NCBI GenBank assembly: GCA_024362935.1
Contig: JANCRA010000040.1
Span: forward strand, 1,550,001-1,614,000
DNA length: 64,000 nucleotides
Source of the DNA: Setophaga petechia
Taxonomy: Eukaryota > Chordata > Aves > Passeriformes > Parulidae
Direction: 5' to 3'
In this document: positions 34,773 to 46,990 of the stretch, one piece after another
Layout of the letters: each line of letters begins with the position of its first letter
Numbering within the stretch: the stretch's first letter is position 1
Notes under the pieces: generated by a model
What the model saw: the letters and a program-made list of their open reading frames with translations, nothing else
Database searches by the model: none
Told to the model about the DNA's origin: nothing
Made by a program: the position numbers and the translations under genes

Positions 34773-37700
34773 TGTTCTGGTGGAAATCTATTGCCTGTCC
34801 CTTTCCCTTATATCAAAGTCTGCAGTATACCTCACTAATATCTGAAATAATGAAACATAACTACAAAAGAGCATGTCACTGCCTTTAAACTGTCACATTC
34901 AAAGAAAACAAACACCCATCTGGCATTTGTTTGGAGCATTATGTTACTCCTTCTGTTAGCAACACGCTGGTGAACATTATACCAAATTAACATGTCTCAG
35001 TAAATCAAAGCTTACCCTAGGTCTTGGCTTGTACTGTCACAGAGAATTCAAATGTCAGCGTGTGAAAGACTTAATTCTCTGCTCCACCTGATGTCATAGA
35101 TTGAAGAGGATGATGTCTGTATGCAACATATAAAAACTGGTTAAACAAATGTGTAACAACCAAAACACTACCTTAAAAAAAATAACAACCAAACACCATG
35201 ATATATGATATATAATTAAGCATTTTCCCCAGTTTAAAACCAAAGAGAGAAGAAAAACCTTTAAAAATAGTTGCTCATTACAATTGCTTCTGGTTTTAGT
35301 AGAGAAATTAAAAATCAGTTGTCTTTTCAGAAGGCAGATGCTGAGCCCTTTAAAGTTTTGGCCTTACCAAAAAGTTTGTTCCGTAAGTAAATTCCCACCA
35401 CATCAAGTCATATCAAGATTACAAGAGGGTGTGACACTTCTCTTTCTGTTAGTTGTAGTAAGTAAACCAGTATTCAGGAATGCTTCATGAAATACTATCT
35501 AGTCCTGTTGCACCCAAATTCAATACCAGAACTTATTTTCTTTTTTATGCATAGAACTATCAGTGTTTAAAACAGCACAGTTTGCATAGTTTTAAATACC
35601 TGGCAAGACATTTTGCTTTCAGTAGCTACTTCTTGTAATTAAGGGGTGTTTCCACTCCAGTGAAAAAATGAATATACCTCTCTCTAATGAAACTGAAATC
35701 TAAAAACAAAGTTCTTCAAGTAAATTCCAGAAGCAATTATAATAATTCCAGCTAAATGAAAATTCTGTGCTTTCTGTTTTGTTACAAGCAGCAAAATGTT
35801 ACCTCTTTAGTTATATTATTTATGCAATTTAGGCCACTCTGAAAGCCCTGGGTTAGGTGTGTCAAGGAACATTTACTTTCTCCAAGCACATAGAAAATGT
35901 CTAAGACCTTTGATTTCTCAAAATGTCAATTATTTATGTTTTTGGAATTAGAAAAGTTTCTCTCTACTTCTGTAGATTATTCATTGCAGTAATAAACATT
36001 AAATTTAATACTGTAGTCATCCACAAAGACAGAATAATACCATTGGAGCTTACTTTGCAGTGAACAGTGGGAACATTCAACCCTGTAAAAAGCCATAGAA
36101 GTGACAAATCACCTGAGGCCTTTATAGATATTGGACCATTTTTCTTCTGAGTTGTAAACTAGTAAATTAAGGTTTTGACAAGTTTCTTGCTCACTCTATT
36201 TATTCATTGCACCTGGAATTTTCAAGAAGTCCTAAATTGTGCTCAAAACTTTGAAAATATCTTGCTAAATGTACTTTACAGTTTATTTCCAAATGTGATT
36301 GAAAGAGCTCAATGCCCACTCTATTTCAACTGAACAATTACATTTTCAGTAGAGGCTGATGCTAGAAGACCTTAGAGTTTAGATTAATCTTAGTGAACAC
36401 ACTAGACAAAATTCTCTCTTTCTCCAAAAGGCATTCTAAAACAGAAAAAAGAGTCGGTTTTTTCGTTCCTTCTTCTGTCCTTTTTTCTTCCTTCCTTTCT
36501 TCTGACTTCCAGCTTCTGACTACTCTATCTTTTTAAGTCAGATACAGTGATGAAAAAACATAAGACAAATTATTGCTGCCAGGATGCAAATATATTCTGA
36601 TAAAGATGCCCTTGTTCTTTTGTTAGTTTTGTTTTTTGTCCTGTTTGCCACATGGCTACAAGAGGCCTTCACAGTCATCTCATCCTTCCTGCACAAATGG
36701 ATCAGCTTTACTTAGGCCAGTACTGACAAATCCTTGTTTTCTATTTCCTTACAATCTTCAGTGTCAGACTCAAAGCAAGGTGTTCCCACACTTCTTCTTG
36801 CCGTTAAAAGTTTTTTCTCTGTGTCTATTTTGAAACTTCCTTGTTGTGACTGAAGCTTGCTTGGAATCACAACAATCACAGGGACATCATGGCTCACTCA
36901 ATCATCTCCCTAATTTGTTCAATCTTTCCTCACAAAGCATCCAGCTGCAGCTATGGAAAGACTTGTGTAGCTTTTTAAAATATAGGAAACAGGCTACTAA
37001 ATGCATAACAAGGAACTATCTGAAATAAGTTGTGTACTGCTCTTGAGATGGGCAATGTTTCTGAAGGTACAGATGGATAATCCTGCTTGCCATTAAGTTT
37101 ACTTGCTGTTGTGCAAATTCTGGCGAGCATGGTGGTCCCCTAAAGTGTATGGGAGAAAGACAGCTCCCCATTCTTTAATTCAAGCAGCTACCGATGTAAA
37201 GCAGGAGGAGAAAACAGAGTAGATGTGAAATTTCGTCATTTTCGATGAGCATATTTATACATGGTTGTTGCTTTCACGACTTCCAGTTAATGCCATTCTT
37301 AATATGACATGGAGAACTTGTTAGTTGAGGACTAGTAAGCTGAGGATATGTAGAATGGAGCACCTAACTGTTCTTTCCAAAAAATTATTATGTTCCATGT
37401 CCAATTTTTAAAATTGCTTGGATTTTTCCATATCAGTTCATGCTGTGAAGGACTTCCAGGAAAGAAAGAAGAGTAGGCAAGCCATATACAAAACCATACA
37501 AATCATATCATTTTATGTTACCTAAATGCCAAGAATTCAACATTAGTACCTCTATCTTCTAGAATGAAGTTCCTAAAGAACATTTTTCAAGAATATAGTT
37601 TACTATCTCACTATTTTATAAAAATACCCTTAGATACAATGTAAGAAATTTCAAACTGATGAAAAGGACACTGGTTAAAGAGAGAAGACAGGGCTCAGCC

Positions 37701-38410
37701 ATATCACCTATATTCCCTGAATATCATCATCAGAAAATATGAATACTTCCTCTTGCATGCATGGAACTTTTCTTTGTATAATTAAATATGCCTTTCTGCA
37801 GAGGATGATGAAGATGATCCACTCTTCCTTAGACAATCCAAAAAGAAAATAACTGCAGTATGGGTAGGCCATTCATGCAGGAAATATCTATTCTACAGAA
37901 TATTGTGCAGCAATTTAGAGTATACATAAAACAACACATCCTTCCAATACCTATAGACCTAGTCTTTGTATGTCCTTCTCCTTTATGCTTGTGATGCCCA
38001 TTAGCATTCCAGTGATAGGATAGAATGGCATAATTGCTTACTTATCTGGTACAATTTAGGCTTTTTTTTCTTTTTCATTTTATCAATCCAACCATGGAGT
38101 TAGCTACACTTAAACAACTCAACATGTGCTTACGTAACAGCTCAATGATGGCTATGTTTATTAAAGATAAAAAGAGCAAGGAAGATATAATCCAGTCACC
38201 AACAGACTTGAAACATCCTGTTGCTCCAGATATTTCCGTGGTGCTCCAAGTTACACTGTAAAATCATTTCCTTGTTGGTCCTATATACCAGCTGCTTGTT
38301 GACATCACCAATAATTTAGCATTGCAGACATCCAAAATAATGAAACACTTTTCTTCTTCACAGCTATGTTTGCTTTCAGACTTATGCTTTCTATTTTTCT
38401 TTCCTTCCAG
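34773..38410. other. 3' part of intron 1, no further genes
   Basis: Unique AT-rich sequence with a polypyrimidine stretch at 36457-36510. No exon is seen before the exon 2 acceptor. Confidence 0.5.
36457..36510 (+). repeat. Polypyrimidine tract
   Basis: About 50 bases are almost entirely C and T, with TTCC and TTCT units. Such tracts can adopt triplex DNA. No splice acceptor is evident at its end. Confidence 0.7.
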
Positions 38411-39279
38411 GTAACGCATTTGTGGTGAGCCTAGCTTTGGCTGATCTGGTGGTGGCCTTGTATCCCTACCCACTGGTGCTCTTAGCTATTTTCCGCAACG
38501 GATGGACACTGGGTGAAACGCACTGTAAAGCCAGTGGCTTTGTGATGGGACTAAGTGTAATAGGCTCCATTTTCAACATCACTGCAATTGCAATAAACAG
38601 ATATTGCTACATATGTCATAGTTTTGCCTATGACAAAGTGTACAGCTGTTGGAATACAATGTTGTACGTCTCCTTAGTCTGGATATTAACAGTAATTGCA
38701 ACTGTGCCAAATTTTTTTGTTGGCTCTTTGAAGTACGATCCACGCATCTATTCATGCACGTTTGTCCAAACTGCAAGCTCCTACTACACAATAGCTGTGG
38801 TGGTCATTCACTTCATCGTCCCTATCACCATTGTCAGCTTCTGCTACCTTCGAATTTGGGTTTTAGTGCTTCAAGTTCGAAGACGAGTCAAGTCAGAAAC
38901 AAAGCCAAGATTGAAGCCAAGTGACTTCAGAAACTTTCTTACCATGTTTGTTGTTTTTGTGATTTTTGCCTTTTGCTGGGCACCTCTAAACTTCATTGGA
39001 CTGGCTGTAGCCATTGATCCTACAGAGATGGCACCAAAAGTTCCTGAATGGTTATTCATTATAAGTTACTTAATGGCCTATTTCAACAGCTGCCTTAACG
39101 CAATAATATATGGTCTTCTTAATCAGAATTTTCGAAATGAATATAAACGAATTTTAATGTCACTGTGGATGCCAAGGCTTTTCTTCCAGGACACATCCAA
39201 AGGAGGAACTGATGGCCAGAAGAGCAAGCCTTCTCCAGCTTTAAATAACAATAACCAAATGAAAACTGAAACCTTGTAA
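38411..39279 (+). CDS. MTNR1B: Melatonin receptor type 1B, coding exon 2 (rest of codon 73 to residue 361 and stop)
   Basis: This exon encodes helices 2-7 and the cytoplasmic tail. Visible landmarks are Asp84 (D2.50), Cys111 and Cys188 (helix 3 to loop 2 disulfide), the N-R-Y motif at 135-137 (the melatonin-receptor form of DRY), W262 in C-W-A-P (261-264), and N-A-I-I-Y at 302-306 (NAxxY, typical of this family, instead of NPxxY). Residues equivalent to human MT2 ligand contacts are present: Asn173, Gln192 and His206, each two positions lower than in human. Helix 8 (about 309-322) is followed by a polar tail with KPSP, an Asn4 run at 351-354 and a terminal E-T-L. The acceptor is a pyrimidine tract ending TTCCTTCCAG at 38410. 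Loop and helix details ([29 protein letters not shown]) match MT2, not MT1 or Mel1c. There are no internal stops or frameshifts. Joined to exon 1 it gives 361 residues. Confidence 0.98.
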
Positions 39280-39474
39280 ATGTGTAATAGTCAATGCAAG
39301 AGTTTCTCATGGAGAAAACCAAGATCATAGTTGTGATGTTCTGGTCATTCCTGCTTAATTTTGGGGAGTTTCCACTTGGATCACACATTATGACTGGAAT
39401 ACTGTCTTCATAGTAAAGCACATTGCTCTGGAATAGTGATTTATACAAGACATTAATTGAAAAGATGTTTTAGA

Positions 39475-39480
39475 ATTAAA
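39475..39480 (+). terminator. MTNR1B: Possible MTNR1B polyadenylation signal (ATTAAA)
   Basis: This is the first ATTAAA after the stop codon, about 195 bp into the 3' UTR. The first canonical AATAAA is at 40706-40711, giving a 3' UTR of about 1.4 kb. Which is used cannot be told from sequence. Confidence 0.3.
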
Positions 39481-40705
39481 GCAGCAGGTGGGTGCAAGCT
39501 GTTTTAGTTCTCAGAGCTGAATCCTGCTTCCAGACATATGAATGAGGTATTTTTTTACTTCAGCAGGAGTTTTGCATTCTTTATACAAGATCAGGATTCA
39601 GCTTTTGAAGATGTAGTGAGTCTATGTGTTCACCAGAGCTCATCAAAGCTCTGGAGTGGTATTTTCCTCCCTTCTGTGTCTGAACAGAGGGTGAGACAGA
39701 CACTCTATTTTTCACATGTAAGCCAAACATTGCATTTCTGTGACAATAATGGTGTCTTTGAATCCAATTTTTAAACTGGAGGGAAGAATATTTGTGTCAA
39801 AACAAGTATTAACATTAGAGACTTTTCCTCACGGGTTCTTCATACTCAGATACATTGAGAATGGGAATATGCTGTGTCTACTCACTTCATCTTTTGTGGT
39901 TAATTTTATGGTAGATAATGTAATTGGTTGATTTCTCACAGATTTACCTTACACAATATTCTTCCTTTAGAAAAGATTGGATTTTCATTGAAATTCTTTT
40001 ATTTACCAAAATATCTTTATAAAATGTCATTTGATGCACTTTAGCACACCTTACACATTTGAGACAGATTGGAAATTATAGCATACGACCTGTGATCATC
40101 TGTACTGGCAACTGAACACTAGACAGGATATCCTAGATCATCTCAAATGATGCTAGACCAAAAGAAGAAGCCCTTTTGACTATAATGGTAGCTGATAAAC
40201 TCAGCTCACATGTCTACATCTAATCTCGAACAAAACCCACTGCTGGTGTCCAACCTACAACAACCTTCAAGGTTCCCTGTAGTGGAGATGTGTTTCCTTC
40301 CATCTGTGATGGTAAACACACATCCAAGGATAAGATTAATTGCTTTGTGGAGGTGCTGGTCTCCTTTCACTGACTTTAAAAGCAGCTTTGATTAATAGTT
40401 CAAACACCTAATTTTGGATAGCTAGAGAGGATTGATCTTGCTTAATTTGGAATGAGCCCAGTGTAGATGTTTGCACACAATCCATTTCCTAAGTGCTCAC
40501 AGTAGTTCTTAGAGTCCTAGGAAATTATTCCTTTTCTTTTGAAACAGGTATCTTTATTGATCAGGGGAGCTATCAGCAGAACTCGTTAACTGTACGTTCA
40601 CTGACTCTAAAAAAGATCTGGCAGCTCACACACACATTTCAGGCAAGGACAGGTAATCTTAATTCCATAAGTAGTTTACCTACACTTCATATTTGCAGTT
40701 CATAA

Positions 40706-40711
40706 AATAAA
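40706..40711 (+). terminator. MTNR1B: Possible distal MTNR1B polyadenylation signal (AATAAA)
   Basis: This is the first canonical AATAAA I see downstream of the stop codon. It overlaps a run CATAAAATAAAAG. The match is short, so it may be chance. Confidence 0.3.
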
Positions 40712-42034
40712 AGATCATTTTCTGCTTTATTTTTAAACTCAGCTCAAATTCTAACCAGATTTCTGCTTTTCCAGGTAACAAACTGTAACAGTGACTGTGC
40801 AGGTCAGACTACAATTTGGGTTATACTCCAGAGCATCATAGTAATTTACACAATGTGGTTATACTATCTTGAAATCAGACTAGGGATCTGTGCACAAGCA
40901 CAGTCAATGAGCTTATTTTATCATTAGGCTTGAAATGAACATTACTCTTAGCATTTCTTAGCAATGCTGTTCAGGCTAGAGGAGCTAGGTTTCTGGTAAA
41001 TCCATGTCAGGTATTGAAATGGAACAATGAGGAATTCAGGTTGCTATTAAATTCCAGGTTTCCTGGCCTGGGTAATATGAAAAATATTTCTGCAGTAATA
41101 TTAATTTGTACAGCAAATATACTCCTTCTGAAGCCATAAAGATGTATTAAATACCACTCTTATATTGCTAGAGTGATAGAAAAATATCAAAGAACCATAG
41201 TATTTTAAATGTTCTATTAGCTTGCCAAAAGCCTATGTAAAGTACAGCAAAGTAACAAATGTGAATATTATTTTAGCTGCTTTCATGTTCTTTGCATGAT
41301 TTCTGATAATCTCAGAAGTCCAGCACCCTCAGACTCACACAGTGGTAAGCTGATAAGAACCTGAAAATTTTGTGCGTAGGGGTAATGAAGAGATGGGACA
41401 AATTACATCTGTGGCAGAAAATAAAAATACTGTGGCTAAAAGTAGCAATCATTAATAAGTCGGTTTTACCTGAAACATAATTTTGTAAGCCTGAAACAAT
41501 TTTGATACGTATTGTCTTTTTCCATGATGTCCACAGCAAGATATGGAACACAAAATCAATATAGATGTATATCTACATTTTAAATTTCCCTCAGAGTAAA
41601 TAAGTTTCAAAAGTCTCTGAAACTTGTAGGAAAGGATATAAAATTTGATTCCTGACAGTCCTGCTTTTTCTGACTTCTCTGAGTAGTCAAAATTGTGACT
41701 TGAAAGTCAAAATTGGTTGTCCGACTTAGTGGTGAACTATTATTAGAAATAAGTTGATAAACCTTGGTTTATCTCTCACTGGAATGAGTCAAAATAGAGT
41801 CCAAAAACAATTGGTTTAGCTCCATAAAATAAATTTAAATGTTAGAACCATTTCTTTGGCCACAAAGATGAGCTGCTATCACTCTCAATACTCATGGGGG
41901 CAGACTTGAAATTTGTATAAAGTCATTCTACAAATTTTATCTGCTCTTTAAAAAATTAAATATCACTTTCAGAATCCTTGTTCTGATATGTTCCCAAATA
42001 TCCTAAATTAAGCTCACACAAATAATTGAATAGA

Positions 42035-42245
42035 ATCACTGCGCAGTGGAATGGCCTGGTTTGGAAGAAACTAGAAAGGTCATTTTATTTCAGGCACTCT
42101 GACCTGATCAGGGTCACCTTCCACTACACCAGGGTGCTCAAGGCCCCATCCAGCCTGGCCTTGAACACGTCCAATGATGGAGCATCCACAACTTCTCCAG
42201 GCAACCCATGCCAGTCACAGAGAGAACTGTTCCAAAATTGGATCT
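42035..42245 (-). mobile_element. CR1 LINE 3' end (antisense)
   Basis: The + strand shows the reverse complement of a CR1 3' end: GGTCACCTTCCACTACACCA, then CCATCCAGCCTGGCCTTGAA, then GCATCCACAACTTCTCCAGG and GGCAACCCATGCCAG. Truncated and diverged. Confidence 0.92.
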
Positions 42246-44850
42246 TTCGTCACAATTTATGGAACAGTGCTAATTTTTTAGGTGTGGATTTTATCACTAC
42301 AGTATTACCTGGAAGGGGCCCTGCACTGCATGGTAGTTGCAAAGCCAACTTTGCTATTATTGTGCCAAGTACGCTACTTGTTGAGTACTGATGTATGGAA
42401 AATAACTCATGCTTGTTAAAATAGTTTTTATAACATGTATTATTACAAAGTATTGCATTTTTGTTGACCTGGAAATCAATCAAATCCATAAAATTTAAAT
42501 TTTTAAGTCAATCAAATGCATAAAAATTGTTATTTAGATAACTAGATGCGGCTCTCAATGGTGAAAAGTCTTTGTGTAGAAATGTATATTTCTACCTATA
42601 TTTCTATCAGAAGCCTTAAATTAGTTTTCTCCCTTTTCCTAATTTAATTCAAAATCCATTTTCCCAAAGTTAAGTTTGAAGGAAAACTCTATAAATGCAC
42701 TATCAAGAGAGTTGATATGGTTATAGCATGATTTGAAAGTATAGTCAGGATGAACATATCAGCTCTGAACAGATTTATGCGTGTTTGAGGAAATTGTTAC
42801 TTTTGTTATATAAAAGTATTTTCACCAGCATATCTGATATAGGCACTTTAAGAAAAAAGAGGAAAAAAAGTCAGGTAGACCCTGTGTCCTGCACAAGGTG
42901 ACTAGTGAAGGAAAAACTAGGGCCTCAGGGAAAAGTCTGTTTCCAGAAAATGTGGAGTGTTTTCAAACCTTTAGTATTACCTTGATTAAAAAGTGTTGTA
43001 TTTTGTGTTAATTTAAAGAAGTAAATATATTCTAGAATTGTTCTTACAATAGATTTCAGATTAGGAAAAAAGCTTACTCCCACGTAGATGGGTGAAGACC
43101 AGTTGTAAATTCTGTTTCAGTAAAGAGAGAAGTGGAGGTCTGGTAAAGCCTAAATGAGACTGAAACAATGCATTAATCTTATCCTGTCCTCTGTGCTAGT
43201 GAAAATATCACTCTCAAGGAAGAATCAAAACTAAAGGCACAGTCCTATTAATGGTGACTTTGATGAGCTTTCTCATAAATTATTGGCTGAATGGAATAAT
43301 TCTGCCTGGCTTATTCTCAGGAGCAGAAACACTTTTCTGTCTCTCCACTTCTTCCTTTAAGAACATACTTGGATAAAAATGATTGCTTTTATTTCCCAAT
43401 TGTATTTTAATGAATTGAACCAGTCTGGGAATTTGCCAATGAATAAATATATATTGAGGATTGTATATATTTCTTAATATGTATATAAAACAGTTTTGGT
43501 CATCAGAACAATTTGTTGCACTTAAAGATGTTTACAGATTTAATGGAAAATGAGGGAGACAATTTATTTTCAGTCATCTATTGAAATGTTGCTAGTTTAA
43601 CTGGATCTTGCACATCGTTATTATCTATAATAATAAATCAATATTTTACCTCACGTTACAATGAGCATGCAGTGACACCATTATGAATGTCAGCTGCAGG
43701 ACATACAACTGGTTCCTGTTCATTGTCTTGTTAGTAACACCTTCATCTGATTAATATGATTATTTTTTCAGTCTATATTTATAAATACTTTTGTGGCATA
43801 AAATTACTCCAGGTTAAGAACATGAGGAGCTGTGAAAAATTGGGCACTCCTAATTTAACTGGAGTTGGAGGTTAAACCTGGAAGCAATGCACTCTGTGAC
43901 CCTCTGGACTCTGTCACAGAGGTGGAACTGTTCCATTCACTAACTGTAGAGACTCTTGTGTTCAGCCCTGAGGGTTTTACTCCTTGTGGATAGCTGGGAA
44001 GGTCCTATGGAATATTGCTGTGATTCACTCAGAACAAGATAATCTCATGGCATTGTGCAAGCAAACTCCAAATAGTTCAGTGGCTGCAGAATGAAGCCTT
44101 GAAACTGCAGTAGAAAGGGAGAATTCCTCTTTGGGACAAAGAAGTAGAGCTGGCTACACTAACAGCATTTTAAAAAATAATATTTTATGTCTGAAATACA
44201 TAGCAACTAATTTTACTCTTCTGTAAACCTAGTGAGGTTCCCTTTACCTACAGTCATGTGATAAAATTAACTAAATGCATGTGAACTGATAGTACAGACC
44301 TCATAAATGAGGTCTGTTGGTGCCAGATGTGTTTTATTAACAAACTAATGAACACTGAGGTTTTGTTCAAGGAGGAAGAAAAAAGATGGATGAAAAAAAA
44401 AAAAGCCTCTGAAAGCAATTCATATGTCTATGCTTTTAAATTGCTTGTGGCAAATAATCAGTTTGCCTGTATTTACCATAAGTGTAATCGTTACATCCTG
44501 GGAAAAAAAATCCAAAAGGCTTTGCAAGAACTTAATTATATAGCCCTGTTTCAAGGCAAAAGATACTCTAGAAACATGCATTTCCCAATTCCTAATTTTC
44601 AGAAGTCTCCATAGGACACACAGGATGTTGTGAGGGCAAAACATGAAAGATTGCACAGTTGTGAATTTAAATGCTTTTTACTTTGTCCACAAAACAGACC
44701 CTGCCTGACTACTTAGGAAACACACATCAAAACTGTTAAGGGACTTTAAAATAAAGACTACCTCTGGTTTGAAGTGTTCATATCTCTGTGGCAATCAGTA
44801 TTTGAGCAGACAGAAATTTTCCCTCACAATCTCAAGCACTGCCAGAATTC
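42246..44850. other. AT-rich non-coding sequence
   Basis: No exon or transposon is recognised. A perfect 10-bp inverted repeat with a 2-bp centre lies at 44295-44316. Confidence 0.5.
44295..44316. repeat. Near-perfect palindrome, 10-bp arms
   Basis: CAGACCTCAT and ATGAGGTCTG flank AA. The function is unknown. Confidence 0.85.
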
Positions 44851-44854
44851 CAGA

Positions 44855-46054
44855 ACTATGTCTTAGACTGGGAAGGATCTCCAGAATTCAAATCGTCGCT
44901 ATGCCCTGCTCAAAACAGATCTAAACTGATCAAGTTGTTTGGGTCCATGCCCAGTCAATTTTGTACATGTCCAAAGATGAAGACTACACAACATTTCTGG
45001 ACATCCTGCATCAGGATTTGGTCGTCTTCATGGGATTTTTCCCCCCCTAATATCTATTTGGAATCTCCCACCTTGGAGCAACTTGCTCCCATTTCCTCCC
45101 ATCCTATCACTGTGTGCCCTCAAGAAGACTCTAGCTCTATCATTCTCTCATCAGCTAATTGCGGGCAGCAGCACGGTCTGCCCTTCAGCATCTCTTCTCC
45201 AAGCTGAACAAATCCAGCTTTCTCAGCCCTTTCTTATATGGCCTGTGCTCCATGTCCTTTATCAGCTTTGTGGTCTCTGCTGGGCTCAGTCCAGTACATC
45301 AATATCAATCTTGTACTTTAGAGTCCAGAAGAGGACACACTGTCCTAGATGTGGTCTCAAAATCGCTGAGTAACATAGATCACTTCCCTTGCACTGCTGG
45401 TGACCCTTTTCCTAATGCAGCCCCCTGCTGCAAACACATGCTACTGGCTTATGGTGAGATTCTTGTCCACAAAGGAGACCAACATCCCTTTCTCCAGAGC
45501 TCCTTCCAAGATGGATGAGCCCCAGCCTGTAGTGTTACATGGTGCTATTCCATCCTACACACACTATCTTGCTCTTATGGAGCTTCATGATGGTCCTTGT
45601 AACATATAACTGGTCAGGTCCCTCTAAGTGACTAAGGGGCAGGCTGCCCCTGCCCTCCAGGACATTGACTGCTTTCTCCAACTTGTTGTTGGACTTGTCT
45701 ACAAACTTACTAAGGATGCACTTTATCCAATCACCTGGGTTGTTACTGAAAACTTTAGGTGGGATTGGTTCTGTTATTGACCACTGAGGGACCCCATTAG
45801 TTGTTGAACTTTGCACCACCAATCACAGCTCTTCAGGTCCACCAGCAGAGCCAGTTCCCCACCCACCATTTTGTCTGCTTATACAGCCCATGTCTTCCAA
45901 ATTCAATGATAGGAGACTATGGGAGATTGTGTCAAAGACCTCATTAAAATCAATGTGCATAACATCCACGTCCTTTCTCTTGGCCACAGCACCCATCACT
46001 TCTTCGCAGAAGGCAGTGAGGAAGGTCAGGTATGATTTCCACTTGCTAAACCTG
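44855..46054 (-). mobile_element. Old CR1 LINE copy (antisense), first part
   Basis: The + strand reads as reverse-complement CR1 over more than 1 kb: CTGAACAAATCCAGCTTTCT, then GGACACACTGTCCTAGATGT, then CTAATGCAGCCCCCTGCTG, then GAGGGACCCCATTAG and TGGGAGATTGTGTCAAAGAC. It covers the ORF2 3' half and 3' UTR and has many stops and indels. It is interrupted at 46054 by a younger CR1 copy and continues after it. Confidence 0.88.
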
Positions 46055-46434
46055 GAAAAATAGGTAAAGCCTGGAAAAGAGAAGACTGGAGGATGACCTC
46101 AATGTGGCCTTCCTGTATGTTGAGGGAACTTACAGAGTAGATGGGGCAAGACTATTTATGAGGGCAAGTAGTGACAACACTAGTGGAATGGCTTCAAATT
46201 GAAGGAGACTAGGTTTAGATTAGATTTTAGGAGAAAAAAATCCTTGCTGTGAGAGGCACTGGAACAGGTTGCCCAGAAAACCTGTGGAGATTCCATGCCT
46301 GGAGGTGTTCAAGGCCAGGTTAGACAGGACTTTGAGCAACCTGATCCAGTGAAAGGTATCCCAGTGGGGTGAAACTAGATGATCTTTATGGTCCCTTCTG
46401 ACCCAAGACAATCTATGGTTCTATGATTCTATGA
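46055..46434 (+). mobile_element. Younger CR1 LINE copy (sense) nested in the old one
   Basis: This is a 5'-truncated CR1 3' end with GGCACTGGAACAGGTTGCCC, then GGTGTTCAAGGCCAGGTTAG and a TTCTATGATTCTATGA tail. It lies between two copies of TAAACCTG (46047-46054 and 46435-46442), which look like its target-site duplication. The older CR1 resumes right after it. Confidence 0.92.
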
Positions 46435-46990
46435 TAAACCTGTGCTGGCTGCTCTTAATCTCCTTATCTATTTGAGTTTAGAAATGAATTATGAGTCTAT
46501 TTGCCCCATCGTCTTCCTAGAGACTTAGATGAGACTGACTAGCCTGTAGACCCTTTAACCCACCTTGTTACCCTTCTTAAAAACCATGAGACATCTGCCT
46601 TTTCCAGTTCTGAGGAGCATCCATAGTTGCCATAACATCTCACAAATGATGCAGTGGGGCATCACAATGTCATTAGCAAGCTTAGATGCATCCCACCCAG
46701 TTCTGCGGACTCATGTGTGCCCAAGAGGCTTAAATGATGCCTAACTTTCTTCCTCTGCTGTAGGTACTGGTTTGCTCCCATGGATTTTGCTCAAAGGCTC
46801 AGGGATCTGGGAGCCCAGAGGACAAACCTGTCAGTGAAAAACCTGAGATAAAAACTGCAATGTGCATCAGTCTTTTCTTTGTAGCTTCTCAATAAGTTCC
46901 TAAGTTCCCTACCCTGCTGATAAGTGGGCACTCAGCATTCTTACTCTTCCTTTAAACACCAATGCATTCATAGATGCTGTCCTAGTTGCC
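46435..46990 (-). mobile_element. Old CR1 LINE copy (antisense), continuation
   Basis: After the nested insert, the reverse-complement CR1 reverse-transcriptase region resumes: AAACCTGTGCTGGCTGCTC, then GACTGACTAGCCTGTAGACC and CCCTTCTTAAAAACCATGAG. Similarity fades toward 46990. Confidence 0.8.

Larger units (their letters stand above)
17882..38410 (+). other. MTNR1B: MTNR1B intron 1 (20,529 bp, phase 1)
   Basis: The intron starts GTAAGG and ends TTCCAG after a pyrimidine-rich tract. A single long phase-1 intron between helix 1 and helix 2 is the known layout of melatonin receptor genes. It contains a second GC-rich peak near its 5' end, three CR1 pieces, a small CpG-rich pocket near 34 kb and otherwise AT-rich unique sequence. 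The exon-1 reading frame runs on into the intron to a stop at 18306, so a retained intron would encode only helix 1 plus about 140 unrelated residues. Confidence 0.95.
39280..42030. other. MTNR1B 3' UTR candidate region and downstream flank
   Basis: No further coding sequence is seen. The 3' UTR of MTNR1B occupies the start of this stretch, with its end uncertain (two candidate poly(A) signals). The rest is AT-rich and unique. Confidence 0.5.

Noticed and set aside
17665..39279. Assignment as MTNR1A or Mel1c (GPR50 orthologue)
   Set aside because: The tail has some Mel1c/MT1-like features, but the N-terminus and the loop and helix signatures ([29 protein letters not shown]) match MT2, and the tail lacks the long Mel1c/GPR50 extension.
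45083..45518. Open frames of 96-119 residues near 45 kb
   Set aside because: They lie antisense within an old CR1 copy and have no coding meaning.
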